DNA from: Archivesica marissinica | Lineage: Eukaryota > Mollusca > Bivalvia > Venerida > Vesicomyidae | Reading direction: 5' to 3' | DNA: 64,000 nucleotides | NCBI GenBank assembly: GCA_014843695.1 | Contig: CM026401.1 | Span: 52,041,320 to 52,105,319, forward strand | In this document: positions 1-16,000 of the stretch, piece after piece | How the letters are laid out: the number at the start of each line of letters is the position of its first letter | Position numbering within the stretch: position 1 is the stretch's first letter | Notes under the pieces: generated by a model | What the model saw: only the letters and a program-made list of their open reading frames with translations | What the model was told of the DNA's origin: nothing | Database searches by the model: none | Program-made: the position numbers and the translations under genes

Positions 1-52
1 TTGTAGCAGACGACAATTCAGTAATGTATTTTTCTTTTTTGTTTCCTTCCAG

Positions 53-243
53 CCATTCCCGGGATAGAGGATGAGACAATGGGGCACTTCAATCCATTTA
101 ACATTGTCCATGATGTAGACACTGAATCTGGCAGTAGTTGCTTCACCGACTCAACGTTTGACACATCCTCCTCGGGGTCTGAACTCGATGAAACCTACTT
201 ACCAGATAAACCGCTGCCACCGAAACCGAAGAAAGAGAATCAG
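53..243 (+). CDS. ARHGEF10: ARHGEF10-like exon 1 of window: N-terminal acidic/proline-rich linker
   Basis: The acceptor follows a pyrimidine tract (ttccttccag). The first two bases finish a codon from an upstream exon, so this is not the first exon. It encodes residues 1-63: a Ser/Thr/Asp-rich stretch ending in PDKPLPPKPKKENQ, a possible SH3-binding proline motif. The donor is gtacaa and the end is phase 0. The stretch is probably disordered and precedes the DH domain. A TTAA-type miniature element with a 60-bp expansion starts about 20 bp after the donor. Confidence 0.8.
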
Positions 244-3200
244 GTACAACTAGAAGACACATAAAAGCAGCTCTTGACTCCATTACCAATGCCACATACA
301 TTGCATTGACCATTTCACACATAGAAGCAGCTCTTGACACCATTACCAATGCCACATACATTCCATTGACCATATCAACTATAGAAGCAGCTCTTGACGC
401 CATTACCAAGATCAAATACAATCCATTGACCATTGCACACGTAGAAGCAGCTCTTGACACCATTACCAATGCCACATACATTCCATTGACCATTACACAC
501 ATAGAAGCAGCTCTTGACACCATTACTAATGCCACATACATTCCATTGACCATATCAACTATAGAAGCAGCTCTTGACACCATTTCCAATGCCACATACA
601 TTGCACTGACCATTTCACACATAGAAGCAGCTCTTGACACCATTACCAATGTCACATACATTGACGGTTTAGTACCAAAACCAACATTAATAACGAAGGC
701 CAGGCTCTCGTATAGTCCCAATAATATCTATGGAGGTGGGGTATATATGCTATTTAATCTCTTCTATCTGCTGTATGATACCTATATTGCTGTTGTATGT
801 ATAGATTTATAGTAGTGTATTCGCCTAAATCTGTATATTGGGAGAGCGTTAATTCACCATGATTAGCCATCCCTTGATGGGCTGAAATTATCTCCCTTGA
901 TCTGTGTATAAAACTATATGAACACATTTTCAGTATTTAGCATGAATTCTTACTTAGTTTAAACAATATTTATTTCTTTGACTAAATACACTTAAGTATT
1001 ATCTCCCTTGATATGAACAAATTTGCAGTATTTAGGATGATTACATCCCTTGATGGATGTATAAAACTATATGAATACATTCCCAGTGTTTAGTATGATT
1101 ATCTCCCTTGGTGGGTTTATGAAACTATGAACACGTTTCCAGTGTTTAGGATGATTATCTCCCTTGATTGTTGTATAAAACAACATGAATACATTCCCAG
1201 TGTTTAGCATGATTATCTCCCTTGGTGGGTTTATGAAACTATATGAACACGTTTCCAGTGTTTAGGATGATTATCTCCCTTGATGGTTGTATAAAACTAT
1301 ATGAATACATTCCCAGGGTTTAGCATGATTATCTCCCTTGATGGGTGTATAATAATATGAACACGTTTCCAGTGTTTAGGATGATTTTCTCCCTTGATGG
1401 TTGTATAAAACTATATGAATACATTCCCAGTGTTTAGCATGATTATCTCCCTTGGTGGGTTTATGAAGCTATATGAACACGTTTCCAGTGTTTAGGATGA
1501 TTATCTCCCTTGATGGTTGTATAAAACTATATGAATACATTCCCAGTGTTTAGCATGATTATCTCCCTTGGTGGGTTTATGAAACTATATGAACACGTTT
1601 CCAGTGTTTAGGATGATTATCTCCCTTGATTGTTGTATAAAACTATATGAATACATTCCCAGTGTTTAGCATGATTATCTCCCTTGGTGGGTTTATGAAA
1701 CTATATGAACACGTTTCCAGTGTTTAGGATGATTATCTCCCTTGATGGTTGTATAAAACAACATGAATACATTCCCAGTGTTTAGCATGGTGGTTTATGA
1801 AACTATATGAACATGTTTGCAGTATTTAGGATGATTATCTCCCTTGATGGTTGTATAAAACTATATGAATACATTCCCAGGGTTTAGCATGATTATCTCC
1901 CTTGATGGGTGTATAATAATATGAACACGTTTCCAGTGTTTAGGATGATTTTCTCCCTTGATGGTTGTATAAAACTATATGAATACATTCCCAGTGTTTA
2001 GCATGATTATCTCCCTTGGTGGGTTTATGAAGCTATATGAACACGTTTCCAGTGTTTAGGATGATTATCTCCCTTGATGGTTGTATAAAACTATATGAAT
2101 ACATTCCCAGTGTTTAGCATGATTATCTCCCTTGGTGGGTTTATGAAACTATATGAACACGTTTCTAGTGTTTAGGATGATTATCTCCCTTGATTGTTGT
2201 ATAAAACTATATGAATACATTCCCAGGGTTTAATATGATTATCTCCCTTGATGGGTTTATGAAACTATATGAACACGTTTCCAGTGTTTAGGATGATTAT
2301 CTCCCTTGATGGTTGTATAAAACAACATGAATACATTCCCAGTGTTTAGCATGGTGGTTTATGAAACTATATGAACACGTTTGCAGTATTTAGGATGATT
2401 ATCTCCCTTGATGGTTGTATAAAACTACATGAATACATTCCCAGGGTTTAGCATGATATATACAGACGGATCTGTAGTCCAGTGGTAACATGCTGGACTG
2501 GTATTCCAGGGATCGCAGGTTCGATCCCCCGTCTGACCCTAATAAAATTAACAGTCTTAACAGTCAGATGGGACGTTAAACCGAGGTCTCGTGTCGGTGC
2601 TTTACACCGTGCATGTAAAAGAACCAGAGGAGACTCTGGAATGGGTCTCTGTCTGTATCATTGCACTACCCTCCAAAATGCACTCGCATTTATAAGACTG
2701 GTTGATAAAATGGACACCAGATACAAGTATAAATTGCATGTTTTTTTTTTTTAATTAATTATTTTAGCACTCACTTACTTATAAGACTGGAAGCCACATT
2801 GAGGCCATAATCTGGTGGTAAAAACTAGTCTTATAGGCGAGTATGGACGGTAGTCATGTAGACAATATCGAAAATTGTTACTAACGGTAACTATTCTAAA
2901 CTAATCAAGTAGCAGCCTAATTATTATTTGAAATTAAGAGTTATTAAACGAAGTTGATCGTTGATTATTTGGTAGGCAACAATAGCTCAGATCGTTAGGG
3001 TATCGAAATTCAGGGATCGCAGGTTCGATCCCCCGTCTGACCCTCAGTCTTTCAGATGGGAAGTTAAACCGAGGTCTCGGGTCGGTGCTTTACACCGTGC
3101 ATGTAAAAGAACCAGAGGAGATCCTGGAATGGGTCTCTGTATCATTGCACTATCCTCCAAAATCTAAAATGACTAATATCTTCAGGAGGCATCGCTCATA

Positions 3201-6200
3201 TGGGCAACCTGTAGCGACGGTAAATAAACGTAAAACACACACACGCATTGAAACCTTGCATGAGATCTGGATGGTCCTCCAGGGACGTACTTTCAAGCTC
3301 CTTTAAACGTCTATTTTTCTTTCACGAATCTTTTTTGTGAAAACTTATTTGAAGACACAATATATTTTAGCTGAAAGATCTGGCGCACAGAGTTTTGCCG
3401 AGTCATCCAAGGAAACCCATTGAAGACGGAAGCCCCGTCATAGAAAAGGTGATGCTGAACCGTCCACGTACACCACCGGCCCTTCCAGAACATATTGGAA
3501 ATATCACAAAGGAACAGGTACAGATTGTGAAATATGAATATGGCTTATTGAGTTTTCTAGAATATTTTATCAGTGTTGTTATCCATGCCTTTTTGTCATC
3601 CCCTCTACCTTGTCTTCCATCCTGCTGCCATTTTGTCTTCCCCTCTGTCCCCTTTTCTACCCCTCTGTCCCCTTGTAATAACGGCGCATACTCAATTAAA
3701 TAGTCTGCTGTATTCTGTTGAATTTAAACATGTCATTTTGCATTAATTATTGATAAGTTAAAGTCGAAACAAACTGATTAATTAAAATTATTACGATGAG
3801 CTATATATCCAATTAGTGGTTAATTGCTGATAAGCGTGTACCTGTAGTGAACATATTGTAATTACTGTCACTGCAAAGACCGTCAACTATCTTTATCGAT
3901 TGTTTGCACAGGCACGGCTGTACGTCTTTGATCAGGTAAATTTGCCGAATGAAAGTCACACTTCGGACATTGCCATCAAACTGACGCTTTGATAAAGCAA
4001 TGTGAAATACTGTGTATTTATACAGAAGGGCCTAATTTTGAAATAAACAGAGTCAGTTACAGTCAAACCTCTGTTAGTGATCTCCTCTATTAAGCAGCCA
4101 ACCTGTATTAAGCAGCCAATTTCCAGATTCTCAATATTTTTTTATATTATTCATTTGCCTTCTATTAACCAGCCACCTGTGCCAAGCAGCCACTTTATGT
4201 GATTCCCTTGGCTGGCTGCTTAAGACAGGTTTGACTGTATATGTAAAATGATAGTATCTGAAATGGGACTATGACCTGACATGCAATGTATACTTTTTCT
4301 GGTGTCCATTTTATCAATCCATCTTATATGCGAGTGCATTCAAAAACCCGAAGAATCCAGGACCAAAGTAGGGGGTCGTCTTATAGGTGTGAGATCGCTT
4401 TATATGTGAATATAGACAGTATATGTTATGTACCGCAGGTTAACATAATGTTAAGCGTGATTTCTATTGTAGATAAAGTTAAGAGGAGTTCTTCAGAACC
4501 TGATTGACAGTGAGAGAAATTACATGGGATCTTTGAAAAGACTTACAGATGTAAGTGCTAAAGTCTTACATGCTTCACGAAGGATATATGTGAAGTAAAG
4601 TGCTTGTTTATTATAATGTCACCCCTATTTAAAGGGCCAGCCATTTCTGACTTAGGAGACACCTCTTTTTATGAACATCAGTACTTCCAGAGTCCTATGC
4701 TTGTATGCCTGGTGCCAGGCTTGTAGACAATCGGTAACCATTATTTAACTAGCTGGTGGCTCACCAACTGGCCATATTAGAACGAACCCCTGACGAGGTT
4801 CGAACCATCGACCTCCTGCTCCACAGAGATATATGTAGCACATGACACAGACTAAGCGCAAAACTGTTCTTTTTGCCATTTTTTTTATATCTATTGCACT
4901 TACAGCAATATGGCACTGAGCCCAATATGTGAATTTCCTACACAACATATCGTGTAGGTAACTGGCTCTGCTGTAGTAACCGTATCCTAGTAATATCCAT
5001 TATCGTGTAAGTTCTCCTTTCGCATTGCTCTTCAAATTGAAGGTTGTTTTGCATTGCTCTTCAAATTGGAGATTGTTTTGCATTGCCAATCAAATTGGAG
5101 TTTGTTTCGCATTGCTCTTCAAATTGGAGATTGTTTCGCATTGCTCTTCAAATTGGAGGTTGATCGCATTGCTCTTCAAATTGGAGATTGTTTTGCATTG
5201 CTCTTCAAATTGGATATTGTTTCGCATTGCTCTTCAAATTGGAGATTGGTTTGCATTGCTCTGCAAATTGGAGTTTGTTTTGCATTGTTCTTCAAATTGG
5301 AGATTATTTTGCATTGCTCTTCAAATTGGAGATTGTTTTGCATTGCTCTTCAAATTGGAGATTGTTTCGCATTGCTCTTCAAATTGGAGGTTGTTTCGCA
5401 TTGCTCTTCAAATTGGAGATTGTTTTAAATTTCACTGTCTAATTACTAAGCTGCAGGCAAAGTTTTAATATTAATATTGTATCATTTATTTACTTGTTAA
5501 TTGCTATGTAAATATTTGTTGAGGATTTTATTTTGTAGCTTAACCATTTAACAATAATTATGTTTCCCATTTAGGGCCCCTTTCATCAAACTAATGCATA
5601 TGCAACATTCATAATATTTACGTGTTATTTTTCGCACCGCACATATTTACAATGTAGCTTAATACAATGTACATTCTATTGCGTCTGCCTCCGTGGTCGA
5701 GTGGTTATGGTTGCGGACTTGTATACCATTGTATACCACTGTAACCTATCATCACTGATGGTCACGGGTTCAAGTTCCGCTCAGGCCGTGTCTCATTTAT
5801 ATGAAAAGGTTGGCAGTTTCTTACGGAGGTTGGTGCACCCAAGTACTGGTTAACTGCTGGAACCTGTCCAGGAAAGGTGTTGTTAGGTAAACTATCCACC
5901 GGCGATATAGCCCAAAATGGTGCTGATGCAGGCGTAAAACCTAACAACAACATTCTATTGCAGGATTATAAAGAACAGATCTTGAGTCATGTAAGAAAAC
6001 CTGAGGTCAAGGTCACATTTCAGAGGGTCGAAGAAATGGCCTCCATACACGAGATGTTTCAAATTGAGTTATCGGACAGGCTGAAAAATTGGAATACAGA
6101 AGAGAGGATTGGCAATATATTTTATTTGGTAAGTAAGGTCAGGGGCGTTCAAAGATAATTTACAGTTAAAGGCATTCAAAGATAATTTTAGGTCAAGGGC

Positions 6201-7040
6201 ATTCAAAGATAATTTAAGGTCAAGGGCGTTCAAAGATAATTTAAGGTCAATGGCATTCAAAGATAATTTACAGTCAAAGGCGTTCAAAGATAAGTTAAGG
6301 TCAAGGGCATTCAAAGATAATTTAAGGTCAATGGCGTTCAAAGATAATTTAAGGTCAAGGGCGTTCAAAGATAATTTAGGGTTAAAGGCGTTCAAAGATA
6401 ATTTTAGGTCAAGGGCATTCAAAGATAATTTAAGGTCAAGGGCGTTCAAAGATAATTTAAGGTCAATGGCGTTCAAAGATAATTTAAGGTCAATGGCGTT
6501 CAAAGATAATTTAAGGTCAAGGGCATTCAAAGATAATTTAAGGTCAAGGGCGTTCAAAGATAATTTAAGTCAGATTTGTCTAAAAAAGAAAGATGGATAG
6601 GCACAAATGTGAGACATAATGGTAGATTTGTACCAGAAATCAGGGTTCATTCTAGGTCAGAATTTCTGCGAGAAATGGTGTTATTTAATTAATTTCAACA
6701 AAATATTGTTCAAATGCACATTATGACCATTAAATATAACATTTGAATAGAAGGAGTGCTTTATAATGGATCAGTGTATCTTACCGGCCAAAAGTTTGTA
6801 TGAAAATTGTAAAAAATAATTAAACAAATTTAGGGAGAAGTGGGGCCCCCAGAGGGCGATGTCAGGATCCCTAAGGCGACTATTTCGCTCACATCGCCCT
6901 CTAAAATGATCCCTGCCAGAAATGTTGTTATTCAGTACACACAGGTTGTATTATACATGGATGTTGACCCTATTTACATTATTTTGTTATGTTTGTCATG
7001 TTTTGATTAACAACGGCAAGACAAATATTACTTCTTTATT

Positions 7041-7092
<52 letters not shown>

Positions 7093-10000
7093 CAGGACTG
7101 GTTTAGTTTTCAAAATAAAAGTAAATTTGCAAGTTTTTGTTTCTGGAATTTTTTCGGAGGCTGGTACACGGATCGTTTGAGAGGACAGGTTAAAAACAAA
7201 TAAGGAGGACTTATAGTTGAGTATATGTAGTGGTCTGCTTTTATTTCAGTTTTCAAACCGTATGGTTGTAGATATCTACAGCGACTATGTGAACAACTAT
7301 GAAGCTGCAAGTGAACTCATCAGAGAGGTGGAGAGCTCTAAGCAGAGCTTTAAGGAGTTTCTCAAGGTATGTACAGGGTTTTTGTTTGTTTTTATTTTAA
7401 GTTTATTTAACGTCGCTACCAGTTGCCTTTATTTGAGCGACGGGCAGTTTACCTAACAACACCTTTCCTGGGTAGATTCCAGCGGTTAACCAGTACTTGG
7501 TGCACCAACCGCCGTAAGAAACTGCCAACTTTTTCATATAAAGAGATACGGCCTGAGCATGGCTCGAACCCGTGACCATCAGTGATGATAGGTTACAGTG
7601 GTATACAAGTCAGCGATCTCTACCAATCGACCACGGAGGCGGACTGTTCGCGGTTGTTTTGTTTTTATACGTTTATTTATAGTCGCCTCCTGGTTAATCT
7701 GGGCAATCACTTGAGAAGTATTTTAGTCAATTTATTAATTGGAGGATAGTGCCGGATACAGAATAAGCTTCAAATCCAGAAGCATCCCTGGTTCATTTAC
7801 ATGCCCCTGTGTATAGCGCATATACACAAAGCATCAGTTTATAGTCCCATCTGAAAGACTGTTCATATTATTATGATTAATCGAGGGATCGAACCTGCAA
7901 TCCCTGGATTCGTAGTACAACGTGTTAACCATTGAATCACTGACCATCCTATGTCCATGTCTCTTGTTGTGTTTCAAGTTTAGATTAGTTTACACAAACA
8001 TTATGTTGAATAATGAAATACTGGTACCCATGCTTTGCTGTGAAATATTCCAGAAAATGAACTGTGGACTGAATATAATCAACACTGGTCCCCTAATTGG
8101 CTAATTAGTTTATACAAATTTATTTTAGCTCGATTGCGAAACAAGTTCTTACAACTTATATTAATAACTCTCGAGACCTCGTTACTGATGGAATCCATCG
8201 CCACAAGGGAGAGAGAAGAGACAACGTTGAATTTAAATGGGCACTCACGTAACGCCTCCAACGGGGCTCAAACTCCAACCTTTTGCACCTGAAGCGAACT
8301 CGCTACCACCGTGCTCTCACGACTTCCAAAAAGATTGTTTGCTTAACCCTTTCCGCACATTTTGACGCCATTATCAATACGACATACATTGACGATGTAG
8401 TAGCCAAACCAATGTTCATAATAAAAGCCAGAATCTCATGTAGCCCCAGTAATATCTATGAAGGAGGGATAGATATGGCGACTACTTATCCACTGCATGA
8501 TAGCTAAATGGTTGTCGTTTATATGGAGATATAATAGTATATGAACCTAAATCTCTCTGAAGGAAAGGGTTAAATGGCTGTCGTTTGTATGGAGATATAA
8601 TAGTATATTAACTCAAATCTCTATGAAGGAAAGGGTTAAATGGCTGTCGTTTGTATGGAGATATAATAGTATATTAACCCAAATCTCTATGAAGGAAAGG
8701 GTTAAATGGCTGTCGTTTGTATGGAGATATAATAGTATATTAACCCAAATCTCTCTGAAGGAAAGGGTTAAATGGCTGTCATTTGTATGGAGATATAATA
8801 GTATATTAACCTAAATCTCTCTGAAGGAAAGGGTTAAATGGCTGTCGTTTGTATGGAGATATAATAGTATATTAACCTAAATCTTTCTGAAGGAAAGGGT
8901 TAAATGGCTGTCGTTTGTATGGAGATATAATAGTATATTAACCTAAATCTCTATGAAGGAAAGGGTTAAATGGCTGTCGTTTGTATGGAGATATAATAGT
9001 ATATTAACCTAAATCTCTATGAAGGAAAGGGGTTAAATGGCTGTCGTTTGTATGGAGATATAATAGTATATTAACCTAAATCTCTATGAAGGAAAGGGTT
9101 AAATGGCTGTCATTTGTATGGAGATATAATAGTATATTAACCTAAATCTCTCTGAAGGAAAGGGTTAAATGGCTGTCATTTGTATGGAGATATAATAGTA
9201 TATTAACCTAAATCTCTATGAAGGAAAGGGTTAATACAGGTGACCACTAACACAGGTTTGACTGTATGAAGGAAAGGGTTAATACAGGTGACCACTAACA
9301 CAGGTTTGACTGTATGAAGGAAAGGGTTAATACAGGTGACCACTAACACAGGTTTGACTGTATGAAGGAAAGGGTTAAGTGAATGATCGAAATAAACAAA
9401 TATCCTCTTGTTGTTTACAGAAAAAGCAAATGGAGAGTGCAGATAGATTATCCTTATCGGGACTAATGCTGAAACCTGTACAGAGATTCCCGCAGTTTAT
9501 CATGATCATTAAGGTAATATCATAGTTTGTCATGATCATATAGGTAATATCATAGTTTGTCATGATCATAGAGGTAATATCATAGTTTGTCATGATCATA
9601 GAGGTAATATCATAGTTTGTCATGATCATAAAGGTAATATCATAGTTTGTCATGATCATAAAGGTAATATCATAGTTTGTCATGATCATAAAGGTAATAT
9701 CATAGTTTGTCATGATCATAAAGGTAATATCATAGTTTGTCATGATCATAGAGGTAATATCATAGTTTGTCACGATCATAGAGGTAATATCATAGTTTGT
9801 CATGATCATAGAGGTAATATCATAGTTTGTCATGATCATAAAGGTAATATCATAGTTTGTCATGATCATAGAGGTAATATCATAGTTTGTCATGATCATA
9901 TAGGTAATATCATAGTTTGTCATGATCATAGAGGTAATATCATAGTTTGTCATGATCATAGAGGTAATATCATAGTTTGTCATGATCATAAAGGTAATAT

Positions 10001-13000
10001 CATAGTTTGTCATGATCATAAAGGTAATGTCATAGTTTGTCATGATCATAGAGGTAATATCATAGTTTGTCATGATCATAGAGGTAATATCATAGTTTGT
10101 CATGATCATAGAGGTAATATCATAGTTTGTCACGATCATAGAGGTAATATCATAGTTTGTCACGATCATAGAGGTAATATCATAGTTTGTCATGATCATA
10201 GAGGTAATATCATAGTTTGTCATGATCATAGAGGTAATATCATAGTTTGTCATGATCATAGAGGTAATATCATAGTTTGTCATGATCATAGAGGTAATAT
10301 CATAGTTTGTCATGATCATAGAGGTAATATCATAGTTTGTCATGAGCATAGAGGTAATATCATAGTTTGTCACGATCATAGAGGTAATATCATAGTTTGT
10401 CATGATCATAGAGGTAATATCATAGTTTGTCATGATCATAAAGGTAATATCATAGTTTGTCATGATCATAAAGGTAATATCATAGTTTGTCATGATCATA
10501 AAGGTAATATCATAGTTTGTCATGATCATAGAGGTAATATCATAGTTTTTCATGATCATAGAGGTAATATCATAGTTTGTCATGATCATAGAGGTAATAT
10601 CATAGTTTATCATGATCATAGAGGTAATATCATAGTTTGTCATGGTCTTAAACGTATTGTCATAGATTATCATGATCATATAGGTAATTTATCATTAAGA
10701 TAAAGGTAATATCATAGTTTGTCATGATCATAGAGGTAATATCATAGTTTGTCATGATCATAGAGGTAATATCATAGTTTGTCATGATCATAGAGGTAAT
10801 ATCATAGTTTGTCATGATCATAGAGGTAATATCATAGTGTGTCATGATCATAGAGGTAATATCATAGTTTGTCATGATCATAGAGGTAATATCATAGTTT
10901 GTCATGATCATAGAGGTAATATCATAGTTTGTCATGATCATAGAGGTAATATCATAGTTTGTCATGATCATAGAGGTAATATCATAGTTTGTCATGATCA
11001 TAGAGGTAATATCATAGTTTGTCATGCTCATAGAGGTAATATCATAGTTTGTCATGATCATAGAGGTAATATCATAGTTTGTCATGATCATAGAGGTAAT
11101 ATCATAGTTTGTCATGATCATAGAGGTAATATCATAGATTATCATGATCATATAGGTATTGTCATAGATTATCATGATCATATAGGTGATATCATAGATT
11201 ATCATGATCATAAAGGTAATATCATAGATTATCATGATCATAAATGTGGTATCATATTTTATCATGATTATAAATGTAACAATCATAGTTTGTCATGATC
11301 ATAGAGGTAATATCATAGTTTGTCATGATCATTAAGGTAATTATGCACACATAAACAATGTTGGAGAGGTATGTATGTATCACCACTTGGTTCATGATTG
11401 ATCTGTCTGCCTATATCTCTCAAATCCCCAACAAAGTTCGGATCTGTAGTCCAGTGGTAACAAACTGGACTGGTAATCCAGAGATCGCAGGTTCGATCCC
11501 CCATCTGACCATAATAAAATTAACAGTCTTTCAGATGGGACATTAAACTGAGGTCTCGTGTCGGTGCTGTACACCGTGCACATAAAAGGGTCTCTGTCTG
11601 TATCATTGCACTATCCTCCAAAATCTAAAATGATTAATCTCTTCAGGAGGCTTCGCTCAAATGGGCAACCGGTAGCGACAATAAATAAACGTAAAAACAC
11701 AACAAAACTTCGGGAAACATCGATTTATTTGTTCTTGTTTTATAACAAATAAATCAAAATGGAATCCGCTATAGAAACTTTTCAAGTTCAGCTAGATAGA
11801 TAAATCTTATCTTTCCCCTCCCAAATAAAACAATAAAAAAACAATATTAAAAGAAAATAATGATTTTGCAGGACCTTCTCAAATTCAGCCGGAGAGATCA
11901 CCATGACAGAGAACCATTACAGGAGGCCGTGACGTGGATAGAGAACGTCGCACATCAGCTGAACGAGCGGAAACGGATAAGTGAGCAGTACTACCACGGA
12001 CAGCAGATCATGTCGAGACTCGCAACCCGCATACATCCCGAGGGGAACATCTTCCTCATCCGGCAAGATGATTTGGAACAGCTATCTCAGGTACCACGTG
12101 CTGGAATATATATCATATATATATCGTATATATATCATACACTTGACGTGTCATTGAAATGTCTTCATCATCGTCAAGTTAATGAAGTAAAGAGATATTC
12201 TTTAAAGCCCCATTATTTTCTTTATTCTTTGAGGAATTATCTTCATGAAAGTTACCGATATATTTTAAAGCCGCATCATACTTATGATATGATAAATTCA
12301 TTCTTCATTAATAATTTACTCATGTTGTAAAAAGCATTTTGAAATTCTGCCCGTTCATTAATTAACTGTTGTTTGTGACATTAGCATATGCAAATTATCT
12401 CCCTTTATGAATATTTATTAGTTCATCAATCACTTTGTATGTTGTTGTTTCCTAGTGTTTATACTACTGGTAGGATATATTATAGTTTTTCTTTTCTCCA
12501 TTTGAAGAAATAAACTGCATGTAGGGATTTTAAGCATAATATATTCAGACATATGAGCACATTACTGAAAACATGACGAAAATCACAATTCAAATAAGAA
12601 CTTATGGAAACTTGAAACTTGAAATAATGTTCATTATGGCGACACGACCACTTTGAAGTTATGGAAACTTGAAATAATGTTCATTATGGCGACCATTTTG
12701 AATTTCTGTTTAAGATGTCACGACTACGCAAAATTCACTTCCTGTTAGTGAAATTAATAACATCATAATATATGCAACCAACACAAAAATAAGAAAACTT
12801 GTTAAAGTGACACTATATTGCAGACGGATCTGTAGTCCAGTGGTTAACACACTGGACTTATAATCCAGGGATCGCAGGTTCGATCCCCTGTCTGACCCTA
12901 ATAAAATTAACAGTCTTTCAGATGGGACATTAAACCGAGGTCTCGTGTTGGTGCTTTACACCGTGCACGTAAAAGGAACCAGAGGAGACTCTGGAATGGG

Positions 13001-16000
13001 TCTCTGTCTGTATCATTGCACTATCCTCCAAAAATCTAAAATGACTAATCTTTTCAGGAGGCGTTCACTCAAAGGGGCAACCGGTATCGACGATAAATAA
13101 ACGTAAAACACAAATTCACTTCCTGTTAGTTAAATTGATAGCATCATAATTTATGCAACCGACACAAAAACAAGAAAACTTGTTAAAGTGACACTATATT
13201 GGATAAAAGGATGTGTTTTGGTGAACAATCCCAGGCACTAAAAGGAACATAATTTCCAACTTATTGTGGTTTTTAAAAAACTCCAAATATTGGCACAGAG
13301 GCTGAAACAATTCAATACATGTAGTACCCGTCGTATACACACAAATTGTTTATCAACAAACATATGTACCCGTCGTATACACACAAATTGTTTATCAACA
13401 AACATATGTACACGTCGTATACACGTAAATTGTTTATCAACAAACATATGTACCCGTCGTATACACGTGAATTGTTTATCAACAAACATATGTACCCATC
13501 GTATACACGTAAATTGTTGATCAACAAACATATGTACCCATCATATACACGTAAATTGTTGATCAACAAACATATGTACCCATCGTATACACGTAAATTG
13601 TTGATCAACAAACATATGTACCCATCGTATACACGTAAATTGTTGATCAACAAACATATGTACCCTTCGTATACACGCAAATTGTTTATCAACAAACATA
13701 TGTACCCGTCGTATACACGCAAATTGTTTATCAACAAACATATGTACCCGTCGTATACACGCGAATTGTTTATCAACAAACATATGTAGCCGTCGTATAC
13801 ACGCGAATTGTTGATCAACAAACATATGTACCCATCGTATACACGTAAATTGTTGATCAACAAACATATGTACCCATCGTATACACGTAAATTGTTGATC
13901 AACAAACATATGTACCCATCGTATACACGTAAATTGTTGATCAACAAACATATGTACCCGTCGTATACACGCAAATTGTTGATCAACAAACATATGTACC
14001 CGTCGTATACACGCAAATTGTTTATCAACAAACATATGTACCCGTCGTATACACGCGAATTGTTTATCAACAAACATATGTACCCGTCGTATACACGCGA
14101 ATTGTTTATCAACAAACATATGTACCCGTCGTATACACGCGAATTGTTTATCAACAAACATATGTACCCGTCGTATAGACGCGAATTGTTTATCAACAAA
14201 CATATGTACCCGTCGTATACACGCGAATTGTTTATCAACAAACATATGTACCCGTCGTATACACGCGAATTGTTTATCAACAAACATATGTACCCGTCGT
14301 ATACACGCGAATTGTTTATCAACAAACATATGTACCCGTCGTATACACGCAAATTGTTTATCAACAAACATATGTACCTGTTGTATACATGCAAATTGTT
14401 TATCAACAAACATATGTACCCGTCGTATACATGCGAATTGTTTATCAACAAACATATGTACCCGTCGTATACACGCGAATTGTTTATCAACAAACATCAT
14501 ATGTACCCGTCGTATACACGCGAATTGTTTATCAACAAACATATGTACCTGTCGTATACACGTAAATTGTTTATCAACAAACATATGTACCCGTCGTATA
14601 CACGCGAATTGTTTATCAACAAACATATGTAGCCGTCGTATACACGCGAATTGTTGATCAACAAACATATGTACCCATCGTATACACGTAAATTGTTGAT
14701 CAACAAACATATGTACCCATCGTATACACGTAAATTGTTGATCAACAAACATATGTACCCATCGTATACACGTAAATTGTTGATCAACAAACATATGTAC
14801 CCATCGTATACACGTAAATTGTTGATCAACAAACATATGTACCCGTCGTATACACGTAAATTGTTGATCAACAAACATATGTACCCGTCGTATACACGTA
14901 AATTGTTGATCAACAAACATATGTACCCATCGTATACACATAAATTGTTGATCAACAAACATATGTACCCGTCGTATACACGTAAATTGTTGATCAACAA
15001 ACATATGTACCCGTCGTATACACGTAAATTGTTGATCAACAAACATATGTACCCGTCGTATACACGTAAATTGTTGATCAACAAACATATGTACCAGTCG
15101 TATACACGTAAATTGTTGATCAACAAATATATGTACCCGTCGTATACACGCGAATTGTTTATCAACAAACATATGTACCCGTCGTATACACGCGAATTGT
15201 TTATCAACAAACATATGTACCCGTCGTATACACGCGAATTGTTTATCAACAAACATATGTACCCATCGTATACACGCGAATTGTTTATCAACAAACATAT
15301 GTACCCGTCGTATACACACAAATTGTTTATCAACAAACATATGTACCCGTCGTATACACACAAATTGTTTATCAACAAACATATGTACCCGTCGTATACA
15401 CACACATTGTTTATCAACAAACATATGTACCCGTCGTATACATACGAATTGTTTATCAACAAACATATGTACCCGTCGTATACACGCAAATTGTTGATCA
15501 ACAAACATATGTATAGTCGTATACACGCGAATTGTTTATCAACAAACATATGTACCCGTCGTATACACGCGAATTGTTTATCAACAAACATATGTACTCG
15601 TCGTATACACGCGAATTGTTTATCAACAAACATATGTACCCGTCGTATACACGCGAATTGTTTATCAACAAACATATGTACCCGTCGTATACACGCAAAT
15701 TGTTGATCAACAAACATATGTATAGTCGTATACACGCGAATTGTTTATCAACAAACATATGTACCCGTCGTATACACGCGAATTGTTGATCAACAAACAT
15801 ATGTACCCGTCGTATACACGCGAATTGTTTATCAACAAACATATGTACCCGTCGTATACACGCGAATTGTTTATCAACGAACATATGTACCGTCGTATAC
15901 ACACAAATTGTTTATCAACAAACATATGTACCCATCGTATACACACAAATTGTTTATCAACAAACATATGTACCCATCGTATACACACAAATTGTTTATC

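Noticed and set aside
9375..11286. Reverse-strand frame of 434 codons repeating MIMTNYDITS
   Set aside because: Antisense of the 30-bp array that copies the exon 6 donor; an artefact of unit length.
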